In this document: one piece after another, positions 1 to 8,592 of the stretch
Layout: every line of letters starts with the position of its first letter
How positions within the stretch are numbered: the stretch's first letter is position 1
From: JBFJVZ01 sp041623895
Lineage (GTDB): Bacteria > Planctomycetota > Planctomycetia > Pirellulales > Pirellulaceae
NCBI GenBank assembly: GCA_041623895.1
Contig: JBFJVZ010000227.1
Coordinates: forward strand, 1 to 12,244
Length of the DNA: 12,244 nucleotides
Direction: 5' to 3'
Made by a program: the position numbers and the translations under genes
The notes under the pieces: model-generated
What the model was told of the DNA's origin: nothing
What the model saw: the letters and a program-made list of their open reading frames with translations, nothing else
Databases searched by the model: none

Positions 1-3000
1 ACGGGCGGCGAACTTTGGAAGAGCGATGGAACTTTGGCGGGCACCGAACAAGTCATCGACCTGCTGCCGGGTCCGGATGGATCACAGCCCGCGGGCTTGA
101 CCATTGTGGGATCGGAACTTTTCTTTGTCGCCGTGGACGAAGGTGACGAGTTTGACCTCTGGAAGACCGACGGAACCACAGCCGGTACCGTGTTGGTGTT
201 TGATGCCGATGCCAATGGCGTTTACTACCCGACCGAACTGACGGCTTCAGGCGGCAAATTGTTTTTCACCGCTTACGAATACGCTACCGGTTACGAATTG
301 TGGGTTAGTGATGGGACCGGTGCGGGCACGATGTTGGTCAAGGACATCAATCCCGATCAAACCATTCTGGGTGGTCCGCGAGACCTGACCGACGTGGGCG
401 GCACGCTGTTCTTCAGTTCTTACGACAATGGATATGACAACCGCGAGTTATGGAAGAGCGATGGGACGGCCGCGGGGACTTTGATGGTCAAGGATTTGGC
501 GATCGACATGAGCGATCCCATGAATCCCGATCCGACAATCAGTTCGTATCCATACAATTTGACCAACGTGGGCGGGATGTTGTTCTTTACGGCTGAAGAT
601 CCAGTCAATGGCATCGAGCTGTTCAAGAGTGATGGCTCGGTCGCGGGCACCATGCAAGTTGCTGACATCGATCCGCTGGGCTCCTCGTACCCGGAAGACC
701 TGACGGACTTTGGCGGGCTGGTCTTTTTCTCGGCCGATGATGGTGTCACCGGACGACAACTGTTTAAGAGTGATGGAACCCCGGGCGGCACTTTGATGGT
801 TGCCAACACGGCCGGCGGGACCGACGCATCCAACCCCGACAATTTGGAAGTCGTCGGCAGCGAACTTTTCTTTGCCGCAGAAGGATCGGTGCCGGCAACC
901 ACGATTACTGCACAGATACCGACCTTGCTGGCGGACAATTCCATCCTCACCGGGGCCGCCTTTGCGGGAGTGGTCACACAGTTAACAACCGGTCCAGACC
1001 GAGGGCTGTTGGGAACCTTTGGCGGCAACGGCGTGTTTACAGCGAAGCCGCAAACGAGCACGAACGATGGTCCGGGTTGGGTCGGCAATGGTGCCAAAAT
1101 CGGTGATCCGGGCGTCGTGCTCGATACCTTGGCCGTGAACGACTTTTATCTGGCCGATATCGATTCGGGAGATCTGGCCAATGATACCTGGGAGTGGACG
1201 GTTTCTGATGCGGCGGGATTGACCAATATCAACTTCTCGGGCTTTGCCTCGGGCAACCAGTTTGACGAGCCGCAGGAAGGAATTGTCTTTGAGTTGTTCC
1301 TGAACAACTCGACAACCAGAACATCAGTTTTGGAGGTCAATGGCGACGACTTGGACAACTGGTTTGCCGGCCGCACCGCCAATAACATCTCGATCACTAA
1401 TCCTGGCGGCGCCAGTATCACGACGGCGACGATTCGCATGACGCTGGGCCGCGATGGTGCGCCCACGTTCGCCGATGGCGGCTCGGAAGCCATTGTCGTC
1501 AGCGCCCAATTGACGGCCGACTTGTCGGCGAGCACGACCTTGCGAGAGCCGGTTGGCCGTGAATTGCATAAGACCGACGGCACGATGGGCGGCACGGTAC
1601 TGGTCAAGGACATTGGCGTCAACAGTAGCTCGAACCCAAGTCGCTTGACCGCGTCCGGTGGCCGATTGTACTTCTCCGCAGACGAGGTGGCCGGTACGGG
1701 TCGAGAATTATGGACCAGCGACGGGACCACAGCGGGAACGATGTTGCTGGTTGACTCGCGTCCGGGGAACGATGCTTATGGTGCGCCGCTGGATGGTGAT
1801 CCACAAAATCTGACAGACGTTGGCGGCGCGCTGTTCTTCACGACGCGAGATAATTTTAACGATCGTGAACTGTGGACAAGTGACGGTACCGTGGCCGGCA
1901 CAACCCAGGTAGCCAACATCAATGTCGGTACTCAATCAGCCGATGTGCAACAGATGACTCCGGTTGGAAACCTGCTGTACTTTGTTGCCGATGACGGCAT
2001 CAACGGGCAAGCGGTCTGGCGAGCCGATCCGGTCTCTGAAACTGTCACCATGATTGCTGACGTGACACCATCATCAAGCGATTCGGTTCTGGGTTTGGCC
2101 AAGTTCGGTAGCGGCGTGGTGTTTTACAACGACACGGCCGGCTCTGGCGGCGGCATGTTCTACTACAACGGCGTCACCACCACCGAATTTCTATCGCGAC
2201 GTCCTGTTTCCCTGGATGTCGAGGGAACGATGTTCGTTGAGAACACTGCGATCAACCTGATCTATTTTGTCGTGGATGATCCGGCGACCGGCGAAGAACT
2301 TTGGAACAGTGATGGAACCGTCGGCGGAACGATGATGGTTCAAGACTTGAATAATGGAAACACTGGAAGTATGCCCCGGCACTTGACCGAATTTAATGGG
2401 CTGATGCATTTCAGTGCCGATGACGGGAACTACGGTCGAGAAATCTTTTACGCGACCTCCACCGGCGAAGGCGTCATGCTGGTCCAAGATGTCAATCCCG
2501 GGACGCCAAGCTCCGACCCCGAGGAGCTGACGGTCAGTGGGATTCGGCTGTTCTTCACCGCTGACAACGGCACCGACGGCCGGGAACTTCGCACGTCCAC
2601 CGGTTCCCTGCTGAACATCAATCCGATTGGTTCATCCAATCCAACGGGTCTGACGGACATCGGCGGCACGCTTTACTTCGCTGCTGATAACGGCGTCGAC
2701 GGAATCGAACCCTACAAATCGAACGGAACCGTGGCGGGCACGGTACAAGTTGCCAACGTCAACCCGCTGAGTGCGAGTTCCAGTCCGAGTGGTTTTACCG
2801 AGGTCGACGGCACAATTTATTTTGCCGCCAACGATACCAATAACGGCGTTTTGTTGGAGACGTTTTCAGGTATTACCGGCACGCAACTCACCGATCTGAC
2901 AAGTCACGCCAGTTACCCGAACTCTCCCACGGCAACGGCGTTACTTGGTGACTTCGAGGCACCGACCAACGTCGATAACAATTACGGCCTCCGCGCTCGT

Positions 3001-4272
3001 GCTTATTTGACTGCTCCGGCAACAGGCGATTACACGTTCTACATCGCCTCGGATGACCAAGGATCCTTGCTACTGAGCACGGATACGGACCCGGCAAACG
3101 CCACGCAAATCGCATCAGTTCCGACTTTCACCAGCCCGCGCCAATACGACAAATTCCCTGGCCAACAGGATTCTTCGCCGATTTCGCTGGTCGAAGGCCA
3201 GATCTATTACATCGAAGCCTTGATGAAAGAAGGTTCCGGCGGTGACAACCTGTCCGTCGCATGGACGGGTCCCGGCTTGACAACACCGACCGTTATCGCA
3301 GGCCAGTTCCTGCACAAGTTCGGCGTCACGCCCGGAGATCTGGGAACGGGCCGAGAATTATGGAGCACCGATGGAACGCCCGGTGGCACAGCCATGGTCG
3401 CAGACATCCAGCCGGGTGCAGGTAGTAGCAACCCAGAGCTCGAAGCCTCCACTGGATTGCGGTTGTTGATGAGCGCCATCGGCAGCGGCGAGGACGACCG
3501 CGAACCGTGGAGCAGCGGCAGCACGTCCGCCACGGCATTGCAAATCCGGGATCTGTATCAAGGCATCGACTTCGGCAGCAATCCCCAGCACTTCGTCAAT
3601 GTTGCCGGCGATTTCTTCTTTGTTGCCAACGACGGGCTCGTCGGTAACGAACTTTTTCGGCTGACCGAATCTGCGCCCCTCGCTCCTGCCGTTGAAGTCG
3701 GCGCGGAACCGGGCGTCTACCCACCCGTGGCAGAGACTCAACGATCAATTGTCGATTCGTTCAGTCTGGTGTTTGGGGAAGAAGTCAGCGTGCCGGCTTC
3801 GGCAATCCAACTGCTGAACCGAGATACCGCTACGGCGGTGACATCGTTGATCGTCAATTCAACGGTGCAAGATGGTCAAACCATCGTGGAAGTCACCTTC
3901 GGTCCCGGGCCATCGGTTATCACGCGTGACCCGCTTGGCACCACCGGATTGTTGAACTCGTTGGATGACGGGAACTACCAATTGACGGTGCTGGCCGCGC
4001 AAGTCGAGTCGCTGCAAACGGGGTTGAACCCGGATAGCGATCTGGTCCATGGTACCCAGGCGATCGATTTGTTCTTCCGCTACTTCGGTGACACCGACGG
4101 AGATCGCGACAACGATACCAGCGACCTGCCGCGGTTTGGCCAAACTTTCCGGGCAATCCTCGGCGATCCGAACTATAACGAACATCTGGATTATGTCGGT
4201 GATGGTGACACTGATGTTGGGGACCTGGTCGAATTTGGTTCCCGATTCCGAACGTCGTTGCCCTTTGTCTAG
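1..4272 (+). CDS. Large secreted ELWxxDGT-repeat protein with inserted PA14 domain and dockerin-like C-terminus (5' partial)
   Basis: The reading frame is open from base 1 and already encodes a repeat motif (GGELWKSDGT) there, so the gene starts before the window; 1423 residues are visible. About 18 units follow the pattern LTdvgGtLfFsAdDgvtGrELWksDGTagGT, some degenerate (QAVWRADP, GGMFYYNG, REPWSSGST). By family knowledge such ELWxxDGT repeats probably form beta-propeller-like blades. Two stretches break the array: an unassigned beta-rich domain at about residues 295-518 and a PA14 domain at about 949-1107 (LRARAYLTAP, GDYTFYIASDD). PA14 domains often bind glycans. The tail (about 1235-1423) has the QRSIVDSF segment and two Asp-rich calcium-loop candidates, DTDGDRDNDTSD near 1364 and DYVGDGDTDVGD near 1397, separated by a short helix-like spacer, as in dockerin-like ends of planctomycete giant proteins. 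I find no cysteine, and acidic residues dominate, consistent with a secreted calcium-binding surface protein. The signal peptide would be upstream of the window. Ligand and exact role are unknown. Confidence 0.93.
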   Translation, partial: TGGELWKSDGTLAGTEQVIDLLPGPDGSQPAGLTIVGSELFFVAVDEGDEFDLWKTDGTTAGTVLVFDADANGVYYPTELTASGGKLFFTAYEYATGYELWVSDGTGAGTMLVKDINPDQTILGGPRDLTDVGGTLFFSSYDNGYDNRELWKSDGTAAGTLMVKDLAIDMSDPMNPDPTISSYPYNLTNVGGMLFFTAEDPVNGIELFKSDGSVAGTMQVADIDPLGSSYPEDLTDFGGLVFFSADDGVTGRQLFKSDGTPGGTLMVANTAGGTDASNPDNLEVVGSELFFAAEGSVPATTITAQIPTLLADNSILTGAAFAGVVTQLTTGPDRGLLGTFGGNGVFTAKPQTSTNDGPGWVGNGAKIGDPGVVLDTLAVNDFYLADIDSGDLANDTWEWTVSDAAGLTNINFSGFASGNQFDEPQEGIVFELFLNNSTTRTSVLEVNGDDLDNWFAGRTANNISITNPGGASITTATIRMTLGRDGAPTFADGGSEAIVVSAQLTADLSASTTLREPVGRELHKTDGTMGGTVLVKDIGVNSSSNPSRLTASGGRLYFSADEVAGTGRELWTSDGTTAGTMLLVDSRPGNDAYGAPLDGDPQNLTDVGGALFFTTRDNFNDRELWTSDGTVAGTTQVANINVGTQSADVQQMTPVGNLLYFVADDGINGQAVWRADPVSETVTMIADVTPSSSDSVLGLAKFGSGVVFYNDTAGSGGGMFYYNGVTTTEFLSRRPVSLDVEGTMFVENTAINLIYFVVDDPATGEELWNSDGTVGGTMMVQDLNNGNTGSMPRHLTEFNGLMHFSADDGNYGREIFYATSTGEGVMLVQDVNPGTPSSDPEELTVSGIRLFFTADNGTDGRELRTSTGSLLNINPIGSSNPTGLTDIGGTLYFAADNGVDGIEPYKSNGTVAGTVQVANVNPLSASSSPSGFTEVDGTIYFAANDTNNGVLLETFSGITGTQLTDLTSHASYPNSPTATALLGDFEAPTNVDNNYGLRARAYLTAPATGDYTFYIASDDQGSLLLSTDTDPANATQIASVPTFTSPRQYDKFPGQQDSSPISLVEGQIYYIEALMKEGSGGDNLSVAWTGPGLTTPTVIAGQFLHKFGVTPGDLGTGRELWSTDGTPGGTAMVADIQPGAGSSNPELEASTGLRLLMSAIGSGEDDREPWSSGSTSATALQIRDLYQGIDFGSNPQHFVNVAGDFFFVANDGLVGNELFRLTESAPLAPAVEVGAEPGVYPPVAETQRSIVDSFSLVFGEEVSVPASAIQLLNRDTATAVTSLIVNSTVQDGQTIVEVTFGPGPSVITRDPLGTTGLLNSLDDGNYQLTVLAAQVESLQTGLNPDSDLVHGTQAIDLFFRYFGDTDGDRDNDTSDLPRFGQTFRAILGDPNYNEHLDYVGDGDTDVGDLVEFGSRFRTSLPFV

Positions 4273-4278
4273 GGGTCA

Positions 4279-4299
4279 CACGCTTTGCGTGCTACTTTT
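4279..4299 (+). terminator. Possible weak intrinsic terminator after the ELW-repeat gene
   Basis: A short hairpin, CACGC-TTT-GCGTG at 4279-4291, lies 6 nt after the stop codon of the repeat protein and is followed by CTACTTTTC, a modest T-rich run. The stem is only 5 bp, so this is a weak candidate. The rest of the 117-nt gap to the next gene shows nothing else clear. Confidence 0.35.
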
Positions 4300-4389
4300 C
4301 TATAGGGCGAATTGCGAATTCGTCTTCTGGAATGATCGGATTGGCAGTCCGGCGTCTGTTCGTCATTGGCGACCCGAGAAACGATTGAC

Positions 4390-4899
4390 ATGCTTTGTCT
4401 TGGCACAGTAACCGATCCCATCAGCGGCGCGGATCAGATCCGCCGCTGGCGATGTGGTCGCATCGTCATGCGTGACGGGCGGCTTGTGGAAATTCAGCGA
4501 CGACTGATGTGCGGGTCTGTCTCGGTAGCCCAAGTATGGTGGCAAGCAAAGTTTGGTCGCGCCGACGAAAATGTTTGCTGGCTGGATTACCACCAACCGT
4601 TTGGCATGCCAGCGTTCTTGACTCTCGATTACATTCGTAGCGGAAAGACGGCTGGCTTCAAGACGTTCATCGGAGCTTGCCACGTGCTGGACGAGATTGC
4701 TCGCGTGCGGGGTGCATCAGCAATCGTGGCCCACGTCAGCAACGGCACGATCAGCGATCGACTGCTGCAGCGATCAGGCTGGCAGCGGCACATGCAACAA
4801 TGGTCGGGCCGCCACTGGATCAAACGGTTCTATGACGGCTACCCGGAATCATGTTTGCACCGTTACGCAACGCCGCAGCGGTTTACGTTTTTCACGTAG
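4390..4899 (+). CDS. Small hypothetical protein with GNAT-like C-terminal part
   Basis: A 169-residue protein read from ATG 4390. A TTG at 4366 in the same frame would add 8 residues, but the ATG has a purine-rich GAGAAA about 9 nt upstream while the TTG has nothing comparable. The C-terminal half has the flavour of an acetyltransferase fold: a helix followed by a beta strand (RVRGASAIVAHVSN), then ISDRLLQRSGWQRH, which resembles the segment after GNAT motif A where a residue-rich loop leads into 'GW' or 'GF'. It continues with QQWSGRHWIKRFYDGYP. I recall proteins with this kind of ending in planctomycetes, but this is memory and not a search. The classic acetyl-CoA loop (Q/RxxGxG/A) is not evident, so activity is doubtful. 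It converges with the acetyl-CoA synthetase gene and is read in the same direction as the repeat protein. A role in acetylation is not supported. Confidence 0.75.
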   Translation: MLCLGTVTDPISGADQIRRWRCGRIVMRDGRLVEIQRRLMCGSVSVAQVWWQAKFGRADENVCWLDYHQPFGMPAFLTLDYIRSGKTAGFKTFIGACHVLDEIARVRGASAIVAHVSNGTISDRLLQRSGWQRHMQQWSGRHWIKRFYDGYPESCLHRYATPQRFTFFT

Positions 4900-4957
4900 C
4901 CGACAAATCACCAGGCCGACCAGCTAGTTTAATGCTCTGTCAACTTTTAACTTCAGG

Positions 4958-5021
4958 GTAGCCGGATTCGCCAGAATTCGGTTCGTTCCAAGATACCCCG
5001 AAGTCTGGCGACATCGGCTAC
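4958..5021. other. Short inverted repeats in the convergent intergenic region
   Basis: The 151-bp gap between the two convergent genes holds a hairpin, CCGGATTC-GCCA-GAATTCGG (4962-4981), with 8 pairs including one wobble (G-U in the + transcript). Overlapping it, GTAGCCG at 4958-4964 is matched by its reverse complement CGGCTAC at 5015-5021. Neither is followed by a clear T-run on either strand, so a bidirectional terminator is possible but unproven. Confidence 0.3.
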
Positions 5022-5050
5022 GACTACCACCATTGAATCTGGACAAACCA

Positions 5051-7009
5051 CTAATCTTCGTCGCGCAATTTGGCCAGCACCGAGTAGTCTTCCAGGGTTG
5101 ACGTGTCGCCGACCACTTCATGACCGGCGGCAATATCGCGAAGCAAGCGGCGCATGATCTTACCGCTGCGCGTCTTGGGAAGCGTCGCGGCGAACCGCAG
5201 TTCGTCGGGCTGAGCGAGCGCGCCGATTTGTTTTCGCACATGCTGGCGCAGTTCCTGGCGAAGCTCTTCGTCAGGTTCTCGATCACGCACCGTCACGAAG
5301 GCGGCGATCGCCTGCCCTTTCAAGTCATCGGGTCGACCAACGACAGCGGCTTCGCAAACCGCATCGTGACTAACCAATGCGCTCTCCACTTCGATCGTGC
5401 TCAGTCGATGACCGGACACATTGATCACATCATCGATCCGGCCCATGATCCAATAGTAGCCGTCATTATCTTGGCGAGCGTTGTCGCCGGTCAGATATTT
5501 GCCGGGAACGGTCGACCAGTACTGTTGGACAAATCGTTGGTCATCGCCCCAGATTCCCCGCAACATGCCGGGCCAGGGTTGTGCGATGCAAAGCATGCCG
5601 CCACTGTTGGGATCGACGGCATGACCGGCTTCGTCAACGATCACCGGCACGACGCCGGGCAATGGATTTGTGCATGATCCAGGTTTGGTGGCGGTGATAC
5701 CCGGCAAGGGGCTCATCATGATCCCGCCTGTTTCTGTTTGCCACCAGGTATCGACGATCGGGCAGCGTCCGCCGCCGATTTTTTCGTGATACCACATCCA
5801 AGCTTCCGGGTTGATGCCTTCTCCCACGCTGCCCAACAATCGCAGACTGGAAAGGTCGTGTTTTTCAACGTGATGATCGCCCCACTTGATAAAGGCACGC
5901 ACGGCCGTCGGCGCCGTGTACAAAATCGTGACCTTGTATTTCTCCACCAGATCCCAAAAACGATCTTCGGCAGGATGATTCGGCGCGCCCTCGTACATCA
6001 GACAAGTAGCACCCGCTGATAACGGTCCGTACACGATGTAACTGTGTCCGGTGATCCATCCACAATCGGCCGTGCACCAGTAAATATCGTCATCGCGGTA
6101 GTCGAATACCCACTGAAAGGTTCGCTTGGCCCACAGGTTGTAGCCAGCCGTCGTGTGCCGAATGCCTTTTGGTTTGCCCGTGCTGCCGGAGGTGTACAGA
6201 ATGAATAGCGTGGCTTCACTGTCCATCGGTTCGGCCGCCAGGTCACCCGCCTGGCGATCGACGATATCGTGCCACCACACATCACGTCCCGCCGTCATCG
6301 GCGTGTCGTCATTTCCAATGCGGCGAAGCACGAGACACCTTTCGATTGTCGTTGATTTTTCCAACGCTTCGTCGACCGTTTCTTTCAGCGGCAAGACTTT
6401 GCCGCGACGATAGAGTCCGTCAGCGGTGACCATCAACTTGGCGCCGCAGTCATTGTTGCGATCGGCAATCGATTCCGCACTGAAGCCGGCAAAGATCACG
6501 GAGTGAACGGCGCCGATCCGTGCACACGCAAGCATCACGATGGCCAGCTCTGGAGCCATCGGCATGTAAACACTGACACGGTCACCCTGCTCGACGCCCA
6601 ACTCCTTCAAGGCAGCTGCACACTTACAGACTTCCGCCAGCAATTGCGAATAGGTAAGCGTTCGCGTGTCCCCCGGCTCGCCCTCCCAGATGATGGCAAC
6701 CCGGTCGCCATGCCCCGCTTGAACGTTGCGATCCAAACAGTTGTAGCTGACATTCGTTTTACCGCCGACAAACCACGTCGCGTTCGGAGCCTGCCACTGA
6801 CAGACATCCGTAAACGGCTCAAACCAATGCAGGTGCTCCTCCGCCTCCGCTCGCCAAAACGAATCGGGGTCGTCCTTCGCACGTTGATAAAGATCTTCGT
6901 ACTGCTGTTGCGTCGAAATCACTGCTTTCGACGTGAATTCAGCCGCTGGCGGAAAGAGTCGCTCCTCGATGAGTACATGATCGATTTGGCCGGATGCAGG
7001 GTCGGTCAT
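5051..7009 (-). CDS. acs: Acetyl-CoA synthetase (AMP-forming)
   Basis: Activates acetate with ATP and CoA to acetyl-CoA, AMP and pyrophosphate in the cytoplasm, by way of an acetyl-adenylate. From the ATG at 7009 the product is 652 residues, the usual length for bacterial Acs; a TTG at 7024 would add 5 residues and is less likely. Visible motifs are the phosphate loop YTSGSTGKPKG (272-282), TWWQTETGG (421-429) with the Trp that restricts the pocket to acetate, YLTGD (505-509), GRIDDVINVSGHR (523-535) with the hinge region, and the C-terminal PKTRSGKIMRR with catalytic Lys617. That Lys is the usual site of inhibitory acylation by Pat-type enzymes in other bacteria. One oddity: the adenine-contacting stretch usually written GEPINPEAW reads GEGINPEAW here (Gly398). 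The gene lies 112 nt downstream of the DUF1501 gene on the same strand. I see no convincing promoter or Shine-Dalgarno sequence in that gap. Confidence 0.97.
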   Translation of the reverse strand: MTDPASGQIDHVLIEERLFPPAAEFTSKAVISTQQQYEDLYQRAKDDPDSFWRAEAEEHLHWFEPFTDVCQWQAPNATWFVGGKTNVSYNCLDRNVQAGHGDRVAIIWEGEPGDTRTLTYSQLLAEVCKCAAALKELGVEQGDRVSVYMPMAPELAIVMLACARIGAVHSVIFAGFSAESIADRNNDCGAKLMVTADGLYRRGKVLPLKETVDEALEKSTTIERCLVLRRIGNDDTPMTAGRDVWWHDIVDRQAGDLAAEPMDSEATLFILYTSGSTGKPKGIRHTTAGYNLWAKRTFQWVFDYRDDDIYWCTADCGWITGHSYIVYGPLSAGATCLMYEGAPNHPAEDRFWDLVEKYKVTILYTAPTAVRAFIKWGDHHVEKHDLSSLRLLGSVGEGINPEAWMWYHEKIGGGRCPIVDTWWQTETGGIMMSPLPGITATKPGSCTNPLPGVVPVIVDEAGHAVDPNSGGMLCIAQPWPGMLRGIWGDDQRFVQQYWSTVPGKYLTGDNARQDNDGYYWIMGRIDDVINVSGHRLSTIEVESALVSHDAVCEAAVVGRPDDLKGQAIAAFVTVRDREPDEELRQELRQHVRKQIGALAQPDELRFAATLPKTRSGKIMRRLLRDIAAGHEVVGDTSTLEDYSVLAKLRDED

Positions 7010-7088
7010 TTTGGGTGAATCCAATTGACGAGAAAATAACGTTCACGGCTGGCGGCCGCATTTCTGACGGTAGTTTAACGGACAATCA

Positions 7089-7108
7089 CACGGCCGTGGA
7101 ATCACGTG
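7089..7108. other. Palindromes between DUF1501 and acs genes
   Basis: The 112-nt gap (7010-7121) contains a perfect 10-bp palindrome, CACGGCCGTG (7089-7098), and a second, CACGTG (7103-7108), just downstream of the DUF1501 stop codon. On the minus strand neither is followed by a T-run, so they are not an obvious intrinsic terminator. They could be a protein-binding site upstream of acs or chance in GC-rich DNA. Confidence 0.25.
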
Positions 7109-7121
7109 TTGGCAGAAGAGA

Positions 7122-8588
7122 TCACGCCAAAATGTCGCTGACCACGTGTCCATGGACGTCGGTCAAGCGGAATTGGCGACCTTGGAAGCGGAAAGTCAGC
7201 CGCTCGTGGTTGATGCCCAGCAGGTGCAGCAATGTTGCTTGAAAATCGTGGACATGGACGGGATGCTCAGCAACGTTGATACCCAAATCATCGGTTGCCC
7301 CGTAGCTGATCCCAGGACGCACACCGCCGCCAGCCGCCCACAGCGTGTAGGCATAAGGATGGTGGTCTCGTCCCCAACGCGGTCGATTGTTCAGATCGCC
7401 CTGCAAGAACGGTGTTCGCCCAAATTCGCCTCCCCAGATCACCAACGTGTCTTCCAGTAAACCGCGTTGTCTTAAGTCTTGGACCAGTGCGGCGCTCGAC
7501 TGATCGGTATCACGACACTGGTTATAAAGCTCGGTTGTCAAACTGTTGTGCTGATCCCAACCGGCGTGCATCAGTTGAACACATCGGCAACCTCGTTCGA
7601 TCAGCCGCCTGGCCAGCAGACAATTGTGCGCGAATGTCCCCGGTTCGGTCACACCCGGACCATACATATCGAGCGTGTCCTGTGATTCACTTGACAGATC
7701 CGCCAACTCGGGAACGCTGGCTTGCATCTTGAACGACATTTCGTATTGAGCAATGCGTGTGGCGATCTCGGGATCGCCGAACTCCTGCAGCTTTTGCTGG
7801 TTGATTGCCGCGATATCATCCAGCCAGCCGCGTCGCATTTGCCGGCTCATGCCCTCGGGGTTGGAGACATACAGCACGGGATCGCCGCTGCCGCGAAACT
7901 TCACGCCTTGGAATCGCGACGGCAAAAAACCGCTGCCCCAATAGAAATCGTAAAAAATCTGGCCACAGCTGGTGCCTTTGCTAATGCTGGTCATCACCAC
8001 AAACGATGGCAGTTCATCGGTCTCGCTTCCCAACCCGTACGTCAGCCAAGCGCCCAACGTTGGACGCCCCGGCATTTCGGAACCGCTTAGCATGAACAGA
8101 ATTGCCGGCGCATGATTGACTTGCTCCGTGTGCATGCTTTTGACAAAACAAAGTTCATCGGCAATTTTCGCGGTGTACGGCATCAACTTGCTGACCCACG
8201 CCCCGCTCTGCCCGTGTTGTGCGAAAGGTTCGACCGGAGCCAACATCAGTTTGCCATCCGGTTTGCCGGTCATCGTGCTGAACCGCCTGCCTTCCACGTA
8301 AGACTGCGGTACCGGTTGTCCGTGCAACTTCTGTAGCTTTGGTTTCCAATCAAAAAGATCGACGTGGGTCGGCGCGCCATTTTGAAACAGGTAGATGACG
8401 CGTTTCGCCTTCGGCGCAAAATGCGGAAGATCGGGCAAACCGCCAACTCGCGCCGCATCACTTGCCCCAGCCGCCAAACCGTCCCGCTGCAGCAGTCCCG
8501 CCAACGCAGCGGTTCCAATGCCCGTTGCCGTGCGGCCAAAGAAATGCCGCCGCGTTAGATGCAGACGATTCTCTCGCAGAGGATTCAT
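7122..8588 (-). CDS. DUF1501 family protein with twin-arginine signal
   Basis: A 488-residue protein starting at ATG 8588, typical length for DUF1501. The N-terminus carries TRRHFFGRT (twin Arg at 13-14) followed by a small-residue hydrophobic stretch (GIGTAALAGLL), a Tat export signal, so the folded protein probably works in the periplasm. Family landmarks are VIYLFQNGAPTHVDLFDWKP near the start of the mature protein, then GWDQHNSL, IWGGEFGRTPF and GRDHHP, ending in HVHDFQATLLHLLGI. The His/Asp-rich stations resemble those of the alkaline phosphatase/sulfatase fold, to which DUF1501 is thought to be related; metal binding is an inference and no reaction has been established for the family. 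The start codon lies 4 nt after the stop of the upstream cytochrome-like gene, indicating cotranscription and probably translational coupling. DUF1501 proteins commonly pair with PSCyt/DUF1553 proteins in planctomycetes. Confidence 0.95.
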   Translation of the reverse strand: MNPLRENRLHLTRRHFFGRTATGIGTAALAGLLQRDGLAAGASDAARVGGLPDLPHFAPKAKRVIYLFQNGAPTHVDLFDWKPKLQKLHGQPVPQSYVEGRRFSTMTGKPDGKLMLAPVEPFAQHGQSGAWVSKLMPYTAKIADELCFVKSMHTEQVNHAPAILFMLSGSEMPGRPTLGAWLTYGLGSETDELPSFVVMTSISKGTSCGQIFYDFYWGSGFLPSRFQGVKFRGSGDPVLYVSNPEGMSRQMRRGWLDDIAAINQQKLQEFGDPEIATRIAQYEMSFKMQASVPELADLSSESQDTLDMYGPGVTEPGTFAHNCLLARRLIERGCRCVQLMHAGWDQHNSLTTELYNQCRDTDQSSAALVQDLRQRGLLEDTLVIWGGEFGRTPFLQGDLNNRPRWGRDHHPYAYTLWAAGGGVRPGISYGATDDLGINVAEHPVHVHDFQATLLHLLGINHERLTFRFQGRQFRLTDVHGHVVSDILA

Positions 8589-8592
8589 GCGG

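Noticed and set aside
420..1097. Long open frame on the minus strand (225 codons) inside the ELW-repeat gene
   Set aside because: It lies wholly antisense to a clearly coding repeat array, its product is Pro/Ser/Val-rich with no domain, and its openness follows from the GC-rich codon usage of the real gene.
883..1554. Idea that the non-repeat segment in the ELW array is a separate gene or an insertion element
   Set aside because: The frame stays open, repeats resume in phase on both sides, and there are no terminal inverted repeats, target duplications or start/stop signals.
4366..4389. TTG start that would lengthen the small GNAT-like protein by 8 residues
   Set aside because: No ribosome-binding sequence precedes it, and the ATG at 4390 has a purine-rich stretch at suitable spacing.
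4363..4683. Minus-strand open frame (106 codons) opposite the small GNAT-like gene
   Set aside because: No recognisable motif; the plus-strand product shows GNAT-like features (GW, IKRFY) and fits between its neighbours, so the minus frame is taken as a shadow.
5120..5677. Plus-strand open frame of 185 codons antisense to acs
   Set aside because: The minus-strand product carries every Acs motif, so the opposite frame is a by-product of codon bias.
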